NCBI GenBank assembly: GCA_021793155.1
Contig: JAJYTF010000013.1
Location: forward strand, 1-64,000
Direction: 5' to 3'
DNA length: 64,000 nucleotides
Source of the DNA: Pseudomonadota bacterium
GTDB taxonomy: Bacteria > Pseudomonadota > Alphaproteobacteria > Rhodospirillales > Magnetospirillaceae
Position numbers and translations under genes: made by a program. Below, in pieces: positions 45,125 to 53,897 of this stretch (positions within the stretch are counted from its first letter, which is position 1; the number at the start of each line of letters is the position of its first letter). A model generated the notes under the pieces. That model did not search any database. It saw only the letters and a program-made list of their open reading frames with translations, and was not told the origin of the DNA.

Positions 45125-47225
45125 TGCCCGTCGCCGAGCGGCCGATGCGGTTGAGCAGGCTGGCGCCGGCCATAACCAGAACGATGGCCAAGCTGCTCAG
45201 CACGGTAGCGTCCATGGGATTGCCTTCGTTGAGGACCGCGGCGAGCCGATCGCCGAAGAGGCTGAAGCCGAGGATCATCGGCGTCAATCCCGCCGCCGAT
45301 CCGGCGAGATAGACCGCCGGGTCGATGCGTACGGCTCCGGCCATCAGGTTGACCGCGGTGAACGAGGCGACGGGCAGCAGTCTCAGCATGGCGACGGCGA
45401 CGACTCCGTGACGCGGAAGGACCCGGCTGATCCGACTGGCCCGGTCCGAAGTCAGGCGGCGCACCGAGTGCCGGCCGAGGCGCCGGCCGATGGAATAGGT
45501 GAAGCTGGCGCTCAGCATCGTCCCGGCGAACGCATAGATCATCCCGGGCCACAGGCCGAATATGGCGCCGGCGGCGACGGCCGGCAGGAACACGGGGATG
45601 CCGGTAAGGCCGACGAGGAGGTAAATGCCGACGCTGAGGAGTCCTGCCCAGGGATCGGTGCGCGAGGCGGCAAGCTGGCCCAGCGCGGCATCCACTGCCG
45701 GCCATGGCGAGGCGGGAAGGGAACGCCAAAGGGCGGCGCCCAGGGCCAGCAAGGCGAGGAGGGCAATGCCCGTGGTGAACCGGCCGGCGAGATGGGGGCT
45801 GCTGCGACCGGAGGGCGGAGGAGTGGCCGCCATCAGGATGGTTTCGATCGGACTATCGGGATCAAGGAGGTCGCTTTCCGGAAGGAGCTCGGGAAGGGCG
45901 GGAGGAATGGGCAGCAGGTCGAGACGGCGCGGCCCCTCACCGAAGGCGGCGATGGCTCGATGCAGGCCCAGGCGTTCGATCGCCTCACTTATTTCCTTGG
46001 GGGTGCGTCCAAGATGTTCGGCCAGCAGGCGGGCGCGCAAGCCAAGGATCGCCGAGACCGCATCTGGGCGTCCGCCTGCTTCGAGCAGCAAATCACATTC
46101 CGTATCCAGCCCCATGGAACGGTTGTTGAGGTTGGCCGAGCCGATGCGGAGCAGTTCTCCGTCGACGATCATCGTTTTGGCGTGGACCTTCACCAGATGG
46201 CCCTGCACGGTCGGCGCATAGAGCCGAAGACGCTCCCCCCGATCCTGCGCGTGCAAGCGACCCTGCAGGCGGGCTCGGGACATGCCCATGGTGTTGCGCT
46301 CGAGAAAACCGGCGGAGTACCCCGAGGTGACCATGGCAATCTCCGGGCATTCTTCCTCCCGCAGCCGTCGGCCCAGCGCCCGAGCCACGGTGCGCGACGC
46401 AAAATACTGATTCTCTATATAGATATGCCGGTGCGCCGTCAGAACCATATCGCCGAACAATTGTTCGACCTCGCGCACTGCCGGTTCGCCCTCCCAAGGC
46501 GGCGCCGTACGGGCGAAAGCGACGGTGACGTCCTCGACGTCGGCGGGTAGGGAAGCGGGCCAGGGGTCATAGAGGGCCGGCGGCAGTGCACGCAATGTAT
46601 GACCGGTGGCGTTGCGCCAGCGTATGCGGGCAAGCTCGGCCAAGGCCGCGGCGGCCGGCCCGGCGACAGCCACCTGCACGTCATGGAATGGGGGATAGTT
46701 GGGAAAACCCGGGTCGTTCCGTCGTGGGTCGCCCGGGCTATGTTCCGAACTGTCCCAGCGTTTCCCGGATATGTCCATTCCGCCAAGGAACCCGACGCTG
46801 TCGTCGATCACCACGATCTTCTGGTGATGAGAGGCGCCGAAGGGATGGCTGTCGTCCAGCCGGAAGTGCAGGTGCGGATGGCTGAGCCAGTCATGCTTGA
46901 CGACGGGCAGGAACTCCCTGTCGAAGGCATAGATCAGGGCGGGATCCCACACCAGGACATGCACCTGAAGTTCCGCCCGTGCACGAACCAGCATACGCAG
47001 CAGTTCGCCGATGGTGTCCGGCTCCTGCGCGTCCGGACGGCGTTCGAGGCGCGTCCGGCTGTCGAATTCCCAGCCGATGATGAGCACCGATCGACGGGCC
47101 TCCTGCAGGGCAGCTTTCAGCGCGCTGAAATAGGCCTGGCCGTCCACCAGGAAGGCCACGCGCTCAGCCTGAACCCGTCGCCAACAGTTGTGGCCCGGCA
47201 CGGCGATGGTTGAGCACCCAAGCAT
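45099..47225 (-). CDS. Phospholipase D-family enzyme fused to a VTT/DedA-type membrane domain
   Basis: A 708-residue fusion. The N-terminal part (about 1-430) has two HKD motifs, HHQKIVVIDDSVGFLGG and HAKTMIVDGELLRIGSANLN, the signature of PLD/cardiolipin synthase enzymes. The C-terminal part (about 470-700) is a SNARE-associated/TVP38 (VTT) membrane domain with GIPVFLPAVAAGAIFGLWPG and YSIGRRLGRHSVRRL. VTT proteins move lipids between leaflets, so the fusion may cut or transfer phospholipid and handle the product in the same membrane. The start at 47225 has no strong ribosome site. Confidence 0.9.
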   Translation of the reverse strand: MLGCSTIAVPGHNCWRRVQAERVAFLVDGQAYFSALKAALQEARRSVLIIGWEFDSRTRLERRPDAQEPDTIGELLRMLVRARAELQVHVLVWDPALIYAFDREFLPVVKHDWLSHPHLHFRLDDSHPFGASHHQKIVVIDDSVGFLGGMDISGKRWDSSEHSPGDPRRNDPGFPNYPPFHDVQVAVAGPAAAALAELARIRWRNATGHTLRALPPALYDPWPASLPADVEDVTVAFARTAPPWEGEPAVREVEQLFGDMVLTAHRHIYIENQYFASRTVARALGRRLREEECPEIAMVTSGYSAGFLERNTMGMSRARLQGRLHAQDRGERLRLYAPTVQGHLVKVHAKTMIVDGELLRIGSANLNNRSMGLDTECDLLLEAGGRPDAVSAILGLRARLLAEHLGRTPKEISEAIERLGLHRAIAAFGEGPRRLDLLPIPPALPELLPESDLLDPDSPIETILMAATPPPSGRSSPHLAGRFTTGIALLALLALGAALWRSLPASPWPAVDAALGQLAASRTDPWAGLLSVGIYLLVGLTGIPVFLPAVAAGAIFGLWPGMIYAFAGTMLSASFTYSIGRRLGRHSVRRLTSDRASRISRVLPRHGVVAVAMLRLLPVASFTAVNLMAGAVRIDPAVYLAGSAAGLTPMILGFSLFGDRLAAVLNEGNPMDATVLSSLAIVLVMAGASLLNRIGRSATGNAGGAAGD

Positions 47226-47354
47226 ACCGACAATGTATGCAAGCCGAAGGTATCGGTCAGCACGACGGTCCCCAAAGAGCGAGCATGGAACCCGCCGACG
47301 GCGCCGGTGTTGTTACTGCCAACGGCATATGCCCTGGCAACGGGAGGCTTTGGA

Positions 47355-47741
47355 ATGGAACAGTCGCTTCGGATTTTCACGTTGGCGGCCGCAGGCGTGT
47401 TGCTATCGCTCGGGGCGGCTCAGGCGGCGGGGAACCCCGAAGCCGGAGCCAAAGTGTTCAACCGGTGCAAAGTCTGTCATACGGCGGAGCCAGGGCAAAA
47501 CCGGGTCGGTCCCAGCCTTTATGGTGTTGTCGGCAGAATGTCGGGTACGGAGCCGGGGTTCAATTACTCTCCGGCGATGAAAAACGCGCACATCGTCTGG
47601 ACTCCGGAAAATCTCGACAAGTATTTGACGGATCCGAAGGCCATGGTGCCCGGGAACAAGATGGCATTTCCCGGCGTCAAGGATCCGAAAGAGCGCCAGG
47701 ATGTCATCTCGTATCTGGAGAAGGTAGGGAGCGGCCATTGA
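47355..47741 (+). CDS. Class I cytochrome c
   Basis: A 128-residue periplasmic monohaem cytochrome. A signal peptide (LRIFTLAAAGVLLSLGAAQA) precedes the mature start AGNPEAGAKVF. The haem site is CKVCH, and the axial Met is probably in GNKMAFPG. The size and sequence resemble cytochrome c2/c550. The start at 47355 lies directly before the signal. GGGAGG is upstream. It is divergent from the PLD gene. Confidence 0.93.
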   Translation: MEQSLRIFTLAAAGVLLSLGAAQAAGNPEAGAKVFNRCKVCHTAEPGQNRVGPSLYGVVGRMSGTEPGFNYSPAMKNAHIVWTPENLDKYLTDPKAMVPGNKMAFPGVKDPKERQDVISYLEKVGSGH

Positions 47742-47776
47742 GCAATTGCTCGTATTGATTGAATGCGAGGAATGCC

Positions 47777-48220
47777 ATGAAAACGCGCTATTTTGCCTTG
47801 TTGTTCGGGTTGATTTTCCTGATCGGCGGCATTCTGGGGTTCATCCCGGCGTTGTTGACGCCGCCTCCATCGGGTGGACCGCCAATGGCGGTCGGTGCCT
47901 ATTACGGGCACCTTTTCGGGCTGTTCCCGGTGAACGCCCTACATAATCTGCTGCATGTGCTGCTTGGGCTTTGGGGCATTGCCGCGTGGCGAAGCTTCAC
48001 CGCATCGCGCACCTACGCCAGGGGATTGACGGTCATCTACGCCATCTTGACCGTGTTCGGCCTAATCCCTGGCCTCGATACCATCTTCGGCTTGGTGCCC
48101 TTGTATTCCAACGACATCTGGTTGCACGCCGTCGCTGCGATCATCGCCGCCTATTTCGGCTGGGCGGCGGTTCCCGTGGCGACGGCCGCGCATCAGCCGA
48201 CCGGCGGGATCCGCCGCTGA
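47777..48220 (+). CDS. DUF4383 membrane protein
   Basis: A 147-residue protein with four membrane helices. The family pattern is visible in RYFALLFGLIFLIGGILGFI, HNLLHVLLGLWGIAAWRS and SNDIWLHAVAAIIAAYFGW. The start at 47777 (GAGGAA upstream) is preferred to an ATG six codons earlier. Function unknown. It starts 35 bases after the cytochrome c gene. Confidence 0.88.
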   Translation: MKTRYFALLFGLIFLIGGILGFIPALLTPPPSGGPPMAVGAYYGHLFGLFPVNALHNLLHVLLGLWGIAAWRSFTASRTYARGLTVIYAILTVFGLIPGLDTIFGLVPLYSNDIWLHAVAAIIAAYFGWAAVPVATAAHQPTGGIRR

Positions 48221-48304
48221 CTTTGAAGGATTGCGAGCAGAACCAATGGCGTCGCTGCCTGTTTCACGGCATGCAGGTGAATTTCGGCAAGAGGAGGATG
48301 GCAA

Positions 48305-48856
48305 ATGGCGGAGCGGCAAGGCCGGGTCGGCTTGGCGTCCGGAGGGGAGCCTTCCGGCGCCGTCGTCGAGGATGCGGTGAAGCGCACCGGGAATATGCTC
48401 GACGACGCCAAGGCCGCCGTCCGTGGGATGGCTGACTCGCAGAAGGGCAAGGTGTGCTCGCGCCTTGGCGGTGTGGCGCAGGCACTGCATCAGACGGCGC
48501 GGGAGTTGGAAAAGCAGAACGTCACGGCGGGGCGCTATGCGAACCTCGCCGCCCAGCAGGTCGACCGGGTGGTCGGCGCGTTGAAGGACAGGCGGGTCGA
48601 GGATTTGTTGGGCGATGCCGAAGACTTTGCGCGTCGGCAGCCCCTGTGGTTTGTCGGTGGCGCTCTCGCTGCCGGATTCATGCTGGCGCGCCTGGCCAAA
48701 AGCACTGATGAGCCGGATCTTTCCCAGCCAGCCGGGGATGTGACGGAAGAGGTGCGCGGGGCGGCGGACGACGCGGTGCAGGGCGCAGGAGCAAGTCCCC
48801 CGGCGGGCGCCGCGGGGATCGGCGCGGGGCCGGTGGCTGCCGGAGAAGCGCCATGA
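48305..48856 (+). CDS. Membrane-associated hypothetical protein of envelope-stress operon
   Basis: A 183-residue protein. Residues 20-110 are charged and helical (ALHQTARELEKQNVTAGRYA, QQVDRVVGALKDRRVEDLLG). One membrane segment (PLWFVGGALAAGFMLARLAK) follows, then an Ala/Gly-rich tail. This design is common in genes upstream of holin-like and DUF3618 proteins, sometimes labelled nutrient-deprivation-induced. It overlaps the next gene by 4 bases. Confidence 0.75.
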   Translation: MAERQGRVGLASGGEPSGAVVEDAVKRTGNMLDDAKAAVRGMADSQKGKVCSRLGGVAQALHQTARELEKQNVTAGRYANLAAQQVDRVVGALKDRRVEDLLGDAEDFARRQPLWFVGGALAAGFMLARLAKSTDEPDLSQPAGDVTEEVRGAADDAVQGAGASPPAGAAGIGAGPVAAGEAP

Positions 48857-49278
48857 CCGACGCGCCGCGGACCGATGGGATCAAGCCGGACCGGTCGTTC
48901 GGCACTCTGTTGACCGAACTGAGCCGGGAAACCGCCTTGCTGTTTCGGCAGGAAATCGCGCTGGCCAAGGCCGAGTTGGTCGAAAAGGTGGCGCAGGCGG
49001 GATCGGGCGCGGTCGAACTGGTGGTCGGCGGGATCATCCTGCTGCTGTCGTTGGAGGCGCTTTTGGCCGCTGCCATCATCGGTCTGGCGCAGAGCATCGG
49101 CTATTGGCAGTCGGCCCTGGTCCTCGGGATCGCCGTGCTGCTGCTCGGCACTGCGGTGCTGATGCGGGGGTTGGCGGTGCTGCGGGCGGAAAGCCTGGCG
49201 CCGAAAAAGACCATTGCTTCCTTGCGTGAGACGACGGCGTGGGCCAGGGACCAGGCCCCCCGGGAGCGCACCTTATGA
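48853..49278 (+). CDS. Phage holin-like superfamily III (DUF1469) membrane protein
   Basis: A 141-residue protein. The N-terminal amphipathic part (SFGTLLTELSRETALLFRQE, IALAKAELVEKVAQAG) is followed by two membrane helices (ELVVGGIILLLSLEALLAAA and SALVLGIAVLLLGTAVL). Despite the name, chromosomal members are not lysis holins. It lies in the middle of three overlapping genes. Confidence 0.88.
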   Translation: MTDAPRTDGIKPDRSFGTLLTELSRETALLFRQEIALAKAELVEKVAQAGSGAVELVVGGIILLLSLEALLAAAIIGLAQSIGYWQSALVLGIAVLLLGTAVLMRGLAVLRAESLAPKKTIASLRETTAWARDQAPRERTL

Positions 49279-50051
49279 GCCAAGCGGACGACATCCAGAA
49301 CGAGATTGAAAAAACCCGCAGCGATCTGGCGGATACGCTGCAGGCCATTGAACGCAAACTCTCTCCCAACCGTATAGTCGATGAGGCCATGGAAACCATG
49401 CGTAGTGTCAATATCAGCGAGTCGCGCCTGATGGATCTGGTGCGCGACAATCCTGTGCCATTGGCGTTGGTCGGCCTGGGCTTGGGATGGTTGGCCCTGT
49501 CCAGCTTGCGTCCCGCGGCGCGGCGCCTCGGTGAAGCGGCCGAGGATTATGGGGAGGGCGGCTATGCGCAGGAGCAGTGGGCTGGTTACGGGGCCGGAGA
49601 AGGTGGCAACGGCTCCGGGAGCGGCATCGCTGACCTGGGCGAGTCCGCTCGCGAACGAGCCGGCGAGATGGCCGAAGACTTGAGCGAAGGAGCACAGCAA
49701 CTGACTGGCGAGATGCGTAGGCGGGCGCGGAGGGTCAGGCACGGGGTGCAGCGGATATCGAGTTCGGTCCGCGATCGGGCCGGCGAATGGGCCGGGCGTA
49801 GTTCAGACGCGTTCCAGGATCATCCGCTGCTCATCGGGATGCTCGCCATGGCCGCCGGCGTGGCGATGGGGGCGGCGCTGCCTCGCAGCCGGCGCGAGGT
49901 CGAGATGTTGGGCGATGCCAGCGCGGGACTGGTGGAGTCGGCCCGCAATGTCGGGCGGCAGGCGGTCGAAAGGGCGAGCGGAGCCATCCAGCGGGCGACC
50001 CGCGCCGCGGGTGAGGGGCTGAGCGAAGGCGGGTCGATGACTGCTCACTGA
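49275..50051 (+). CDS. DUF3618 domain protein
   Basis: A 258-residue protein starting MSQADDIQNEIEKTRSDLAD, the DUF3618 motif, followed by TLQAIERKLSPNRIVDEAM. Two short hydrophobic segments (NPVPLALVGLGLGWLALS and HPLLIGMLAMAAGVAMGAAL) flank a charged, Gly/Arg-rich helical region. Function unknown. It probably organises or stabilises the inner membrane together with the two upstream proteins. The ATGA overlap supports co-translation. Confidence 0.85.
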   Translation: MSQADDIQNEIEKTRSDLADTLQAIERKLSPNRIVDEAMETMRSVNISESRLMDLVRDNPVPLALVGLGLGWLALSSLRPAARRLGEAAEDYGEGGYAQEQWAGYGAGEGGNGSGSGIADLGESARERAGEMAEDLSEGAQQLTGEMRRRARRVRHGVQRISSSVRDRAGEWAGRSSDAFQDHPLLIGMLAMAAGVAMGAALPRSRREVEMLGDASAGLVESARNVGRQAVERASGAIQRATRAAGEGLSEGGSMTAH

Positions 50052-50100
50052 GGCGGCGCAACGGTTAGACTGCATGGGGGCGTGGCAGGATCGCCATGCC

Positions 50101-50156
50101 TGTGATGAAAATATCACAAGGCACATAAAATATGTGTCTTTGTTGACCTAGATCAA
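50101..50156 (+). promoter_or_regulatory. Three stacked palindromes upstream of ompW, including an FNR box
   Basis: TGTGATGAAAATATCACA (50101-50118) is a 6-6-6 palindrome. CACATAAAATATGTG (50122-50136) is a perfect 6-bp repeat with AAA spacer. TTGACCTAGATCAA (50143-50156) matches the FNR consensus TTGAT-N4-ATCAA at all but one base. They lie 137-190 bases before the ompW start. Confidence 0.75.
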
Positions 50157-50292
50157 AGAACGCATTCTTTTTGCGGGTAAATCTATCAGCCATACGGATA
50201 AGCGACCGCGACCTTCGTCAACGAGAGGTTGGGGGCGGTCGGCGAGGCTGGTCGCTCACGTATTGGCAATCCATTGCTGGGGGTACCCGAAG

Positions 50293-50970
50293 ATGTTCAA
50301 GCGTTCTTCTTATCTTGCGGCCGCTGCCGTCTCTCTCCTGGTCGGCGCGACCGCCGTTCAGGCGGCGGACGCCGAGGATGGCGGCTTCCAAGCCGGCAGC
50401 ATCCTGGTCCGTGCCCGTGCCCTGGGCGTCATCCCCGATGTGAGCAACACGCCGAAGAGTTCCCTGGCCAGCGCGGTCGGCGGGACTGTCGACATTACCG
50501 ACAACTGGGTGCCCGAGCTGGATGCCAGCTATTTCTTCACTCCCAACATCGCAGTGGAAGCGATCGCTGGCGTCACCTACCACGATGTAAAATTGAAGAA
50601 CAGCGCCGTCGGCGATGTTCCGCTGGGCTCCACCCGCCTGCTACCGCCGACCATCACCGCGCAGTGGCACTTCTTGCCGACGGAAAAGTTCAATCCCTAT
50701 GTGGGCGCCGGCATTAACTACACGTTCTTCTACGACCAGCATGGCGGCCCGCTGAGCGTCAGCACCCATTACGACGATGGCGTCGGCGCGGCCCTGCAGC
50801 TTGGCGCCGACTACAACATCGCTGGCAATTGGTATGCCAACGTCGACGTGAAGAAGCTGTTCCTGAGCACCAATGCGCATATTGTGACGGTGCTCTCGCC
50901 GGCATCCGTTACCCAGCGCGTTGACATCGATCCATGGCTGGTTGGTGTCGGTATCGGCTACCGCTTCTGA
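50293..50970 (+). CDS. ompW: OmpW-family outer membrane protein
   Basis: A 225-residue eight-stranded beta-barrel protein. Signal peptide SSYLAAAAVSLLVGATAVQA with cleavage before ADAED. The N-terminal GSILVRARALGVIP, the VPELDASYFFTPNIAVEAIA region, KFNPYVGAGINYTFF and the C-terminal PWLVGVGIGYRF (final Phe) are typical. It likely takes up small hydrophobic compounds. E. coli ompW is FNR-regulated, which fits the upstream FNR box. Confidence 0.95.
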   Translation: MFKRSSYLAAAAVSLLVGATAVQAADAEDGGFQAGSILVRARALGVIPDVSNTPKSSLASAVGGTVDITDNWVPELDASYFFTPNIAVEAIAGVTYHDVKLKNSAVGDVPLGSTRLLPPTITAQWHFLPTEKFNPYVGAGINYTFFYDQHGGPLSVSTHYDDGVGAALQLGADYNIAGNWYANVDVKKLFLSTNAHIVTVLSPASVTQRVDIDPWLVGVGIGYRF

Positions 50971-51048
50971 GGCCCGACTGCAGTCGTCTCGGGTCAAGGA
51001 TATCATTCTCTTCACCCGGGATGGCGGCATTGTCCTGCGAATGACTTG

Positions 51049-51082
51049 AAGCCGTCCGCGTTCCGACGCGGACGGCTTTTTT
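51049..51082 (+). terminator. Rho-independent terminator after ompW
   Basis: AAGCCGTCCGCG (51049-51060) pairs with CGCGGACGGCTT (51067-51078) around TTCCGA, and a T-run continues to 51082. Confidence 0.9.
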
Positions 51083-51151
51083 CCGGATGGAACAGGTCAG
51101 CAAGTCCGCCCCGATCCCACTTCCAGCGTTCAAACAAAGGCCGGAAACCCG

Positions 51152-51637
51152 TTAGTCACGGAAATTGACATATTGCAGAGGCTGCTCGACCGGCAGCTTC
51201 TTGATCAGAGCGATGACCTCTTGCAGTTCGTCGCGCTTTTTCCCCGAGACCCGCAGTTCGTCGCCCTGGATCGATACCTGGACCTTGATCTTGCTATCCT
51301 TGATCTCCTTGACCAGAAGCTTGGCCAGATCCTTGTCGATGCCCTGCTTGACCGTGACCAGCTGCCTGACCGCATTACCTGCCGCCTTTTCCACCGGCTT
51401 GAAGTCAAGAGCCTTGGGATCGACGTTGCGACGGGTGAAATAGACCTTCAGCAACTCGTGCATCTGCTTCAGCTTCATGTCGTCGTCGGCAAGAACCGTG
51501 ATGGTGTCTTCGGCGCGCTCGACGGAACACTTGCTCCCCTTGAAATCGAACCGTTGGGCGATTTCGCGGGTGATGCCCGCCAAAGCATTGTCCACTTCGG
51601 CCATGTTGGTCTTGGATACGATGTCGAAGGTCGGCAT
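51152..51637 (-). CDS. yajQ: YajQ-family nucleotide-binding protein
   Basis: A 161-residue protein starting MPTFDIVSKTNMAEVDNALA, then RFDFKGSKCSVERAEDTITV and ending LPVEQPLQYVNFRD, all characteristic of YajQ (DUF520). Members bind cyclic-di-GMP or other nucleotides and influence regulators. A longer frame to 51667 is not needed. Confidence 0.96.
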   Translation of the reverse strand: MPTFDIVSKTNMAEVDNALAGITREIAQRFDFKGSKCSVERAEDTITVLADDDMKLKQMHELLKVYFTRRNVDPKALDFKPVEKAAGNAVRQLVTVKQGIDKDLAKLLVKEIKDSKIKVQVSIQGDELRVSGKKRDELQEVIALIKKLPVEQPLQYVNFRD

Positions 51638-51673
51638 GCACGGTACTCCCCACAGCTGGCAATTCATGGAGAC

Positions 51674-52441
51674 TTACCCGATTTTCCCCCAAAATTCGAC
51701 CAGGTCGCGAGATACCTCGGCCCAGCGGGTGCGATCGATGCGGGGGTGGGGCAGGGGCACCCAGTGGAACCGTTCGTAGAACAGGCGTCCTTCATGCGGG
51801 GGACGGGCGTAGTCGTAGCGGAGAATCGGACGGAAACTTTCCTGTCGGCAGCCGACATGTCTCAGATTGGGGCGTTCCGAGGCGTAGATGGCGATCAATG
51901 CCTGCTTTTGCGCCATTTCTGCGGCGGCGAGCCGAAGGGTCCGGGCACCTGCGCGGGGCTGAGGAAATTCCTGCTGGCGGATCCGGCCGCCGGCCAGATT
52001 GTATTCGCTGAACTCCCACACCGGAAGCTGCGACCGGAGCCTGGTCCCGATGGCGCTGGCGGCATCATGGTCCTGGTGCCCCCCCTCATAGGCCGGAACC
52101 CACAGCAGTTCGGCCCGGCAATCGGCGCAGGTGCGCTCGACGATCGCCGTCGCCGCTTCCAGATGGTGGCGGAGAGTACGGCTGGGCAGCTCCATCGCCA
52201 GGATCAGCTCGACGCCGAGAAGCTGCGCCGCCCGGCAGGCTTCCTCATGGCGGCGCCGGATCATCTCTTTGGCGCGCGGCCGATCCCAGGGCCACAGGAG
52301 TTCAGAAGCTGGGACGCCTGTGGTCAGCGCCAGCACGAACAGGCGCGCTCCCTCGGCCCGAGCCCTGGCGATGGCGGCGGCGCAGCCGACCACCTCGTCA
52401 TCGGGGTGCGGGGCAAGGATCAGGATGCGTGACGCCAGCAT
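51674..52441 (-). CDS. PIG-L family N-deacetylase
   Basis: A 255-residue zinc deacetylase. It has the metal motif ILAPHPDDEVVGC near the N-terminus and a downstream HQDHDA with further His/Asp ligands. RHVGCRQESFRPILRYDYAR lies near the C-terminus. The enzymes remove acetyl groups from sugar amines such as GlcNAc conjugates. It overlaps the glycosyltransferase gene by 22 bases, so the two may act in one pathway. The start at 52441 gives MLASRILILAPHPDDE. Confidence 0.92.
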   Translation of the reverse strand: MLASRILILAPHPDDEVVGCAAAIARARAEGARLFVLALTTGVPASELLWPWDRPRAKEMIRRRHEEACRAAQLLGVELILAMELPSRTLRHHLEAATAIVERTCADCRAELLWVPAYEGGHQDHDAASAIGTRLRSQLPVWEFSEYNLAGGRIRQQEFPQPRAGARTLRLAAAEMAQKQALIAIYASERPNLRHVGCRQESFRPILRYDYARPPHEGRLFYERFHWVPLPHPRIDRTRWAEVSRDLVEFWGKIG

Positions 52442-53736
52442 GGCGACGAGGGGGCCGTCCGCGCGTCGGTGCCGGCCGCTTCGCTCCATACCGGCAGCAG
52501 GTCCTCGACAAGCACCTGGTCCCAGGACGGAAGGCGAGTTTCGGCGAATTTCCGCGCGGCCCGCCCCATGACGGTGGCCAGGTGACGGTCGGCGACCAGC
52601 GGGCGCAAGGCGCGAGCCCATGACGGGGGATCGGCGCCGGCGGCCACGACACTGCTCCGGCCGTCGCCGAACAGCGGGTGGAGCCCAGCGGCGGCAGCCA
52701 TCACCACCGGCAAGCCGGAAGATAGGGCTTCCTGTACCACGTTGCTGTGTATTTCGATCAGCGACGGCAGGGCGAAGACGTCGGCCGAGGCGTAGACCCG
52801 GGCGAGGTCATCCTGCTCCAAGGCGCCAGGGCAGGTGGCGGCAGGTCCGAGCAGGGCCGTCACGCGATCCCTGTCCTCACCATCGCCGACGCAGAGCAGG
52901 TGCGCGGCAAGACCCTCTTCCGCCAGCAGCCGGACCGCCTCGGCCAGAACTAGGACATTCTTGCCGCGGTTGATCCGGCCGGCGAACAGGATCACGACCG
53001 CATCGAGCGGTACGCCAAATCGCCGGTGCAACAGCTCGCGGTTGCGCCGGTCGGGTGTGAAGCGGCGATGGTCGATCCCCCGCCGCAGTCGGCGCACGCG
53101 CCCCGGGTCGACGACGGCAGCGGCCCGGTTCAGGTCCTCCGGCCGCGAGGCAAGGACGAAGCGGCACAGGCTTTGATGCCGGGCGAGGCGGCGCAGCATC
53201 GATCGTTCGCCTTTCTCGGGCAGATGCAGACGATCGCTCAACAAGTGTGCCAGCAACCCGCTGCCGGCCAGCCGTTCGATGGTCTCGGCGGTGAAAACGC
53301 GTGTGTAGCTCGGTGTGTCGGTGTGGATCGAGTGGATCAGGGGTAGGCCGCGCCGGGCGGCGATGCGCTCGGCCGTGGCGGCGAAAGCGAAATAGGCGTC
53401 GGTTGTGTGGATTACCGCGCAGTCGCCCAGCCGACGTGCCAGGCGAGGCTGCCAGGGGGCGAGGTCGGTATGGTCGGGAACATGGGACAGGAACGGCAGG
53501 CGCGCCGTGCTGAGCACCGGCCGATGGAACTGATAGCGGACATTGGATGCCAGCACATGGCGCGCCTCCCGCTCACCCTCGAAGTGGACGGTAAGATCCA
53601 AATCCCGAGAATGAGCGGTTGCGGCCTCGGCCAGCCGCTCCCAGCATTTGACATGGCCACCGGCATTGGGGTTCCACAGCAGATCCACCAATGCGGCGAC
53701 CTTCAAGGCGCGACCAGAACTTCGGTCATCGGTCAT
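52420..53736 (-). CDS. Glycosyltransferase (GT4-type)
   Basis: A 438-residue GT-B glycosyltransferase. The N-terminal acceptor half contains WNPNAGGHVKCWERLAEAA and IHTTDAYFAFAATAERIAA. The C-terminal nucleotide-sugar half has VVILFAGRINRGKNVLVLAE, LCVGDGEDRDRV and DVFALPSLIEIHSNVVQEAL (EX7E-like). GAGGAGGT six bases upstream fixes the start. With the PIG-L deacetylase it may build a mycothiol- or bacillithiol-like product or a cell-surface glycan. Nothing here decides which. Confidence 0.9.
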   Translation of the reverse strand: MTDDRSSGRALKVAALVDLLWNPNAGGHVKCWERLAEAATAHSRDLDLTVHFEGEREARHVLASNVRYQFHRPVLSTARLPFLSHVPDHTDLAPWQPRLARRLGDCAVIHTTDAYFAFAATAERIAARRGLPLIHSIHTDTPSYTRVFTAETIERLAGSGLLAHLLSDRLHLPEKGERSMLRRLARHQSLCRFVLASRPEDLNRAAAVVDPGRVRRLRRGIDHRRFTPDRRNRELLHRRFGVPLDAVVILFAGRINRGKNVLVLAEAVRLLAEEGLAAHLLCVGDGEDRDRVTALLGPAATCPGALEQDDLARVYASADVFALPSLIEIHSNVVQEALSSGLPVVMAAAAGLHPLFGDGRSSVVAAGADPPSWARALRPLVADRHLATVMGRAARKFAETRLPSWDQVLVEDLLPVWSEAAGTDARTAPSSPCWRHAS

Positions 53737-53897
53737 CGCGTGACCTCCTCTCACCACAATTCAATTCGGGTGGCGTACGACCGACGATATCAAACGTTTT
53801 GACTGGGCCGGGCGTTCCGGCCCTGGAACGGCTCTCCCTCGGAAGAACCGCTGCCGCTTGACCAGGCTTGCTGATACGCTGTTAACTCAGTTCCACC

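Noticed and set aside
48853-49278. Prophage remnant suggested by the holin-like gene
   Set aside because: No other phage genes nearby. DUF1469 proteins are common chromosomal envelope proteins.
50101-50118. Canonical CRP site in TGTGATGAAAATATCACA
   Set aside because: The TGTGA and TCACA halves are 8 bases apart, not 6. Kept only as a palindrome.
53790-53804. FNR-like site in TATCAAACGTTTTGA upstream of the first Crp/Fnr gene
   Set aside because: The half sites point outward (TCAAA...TTTGA), unlike TTGAT-N4-ATCAA.
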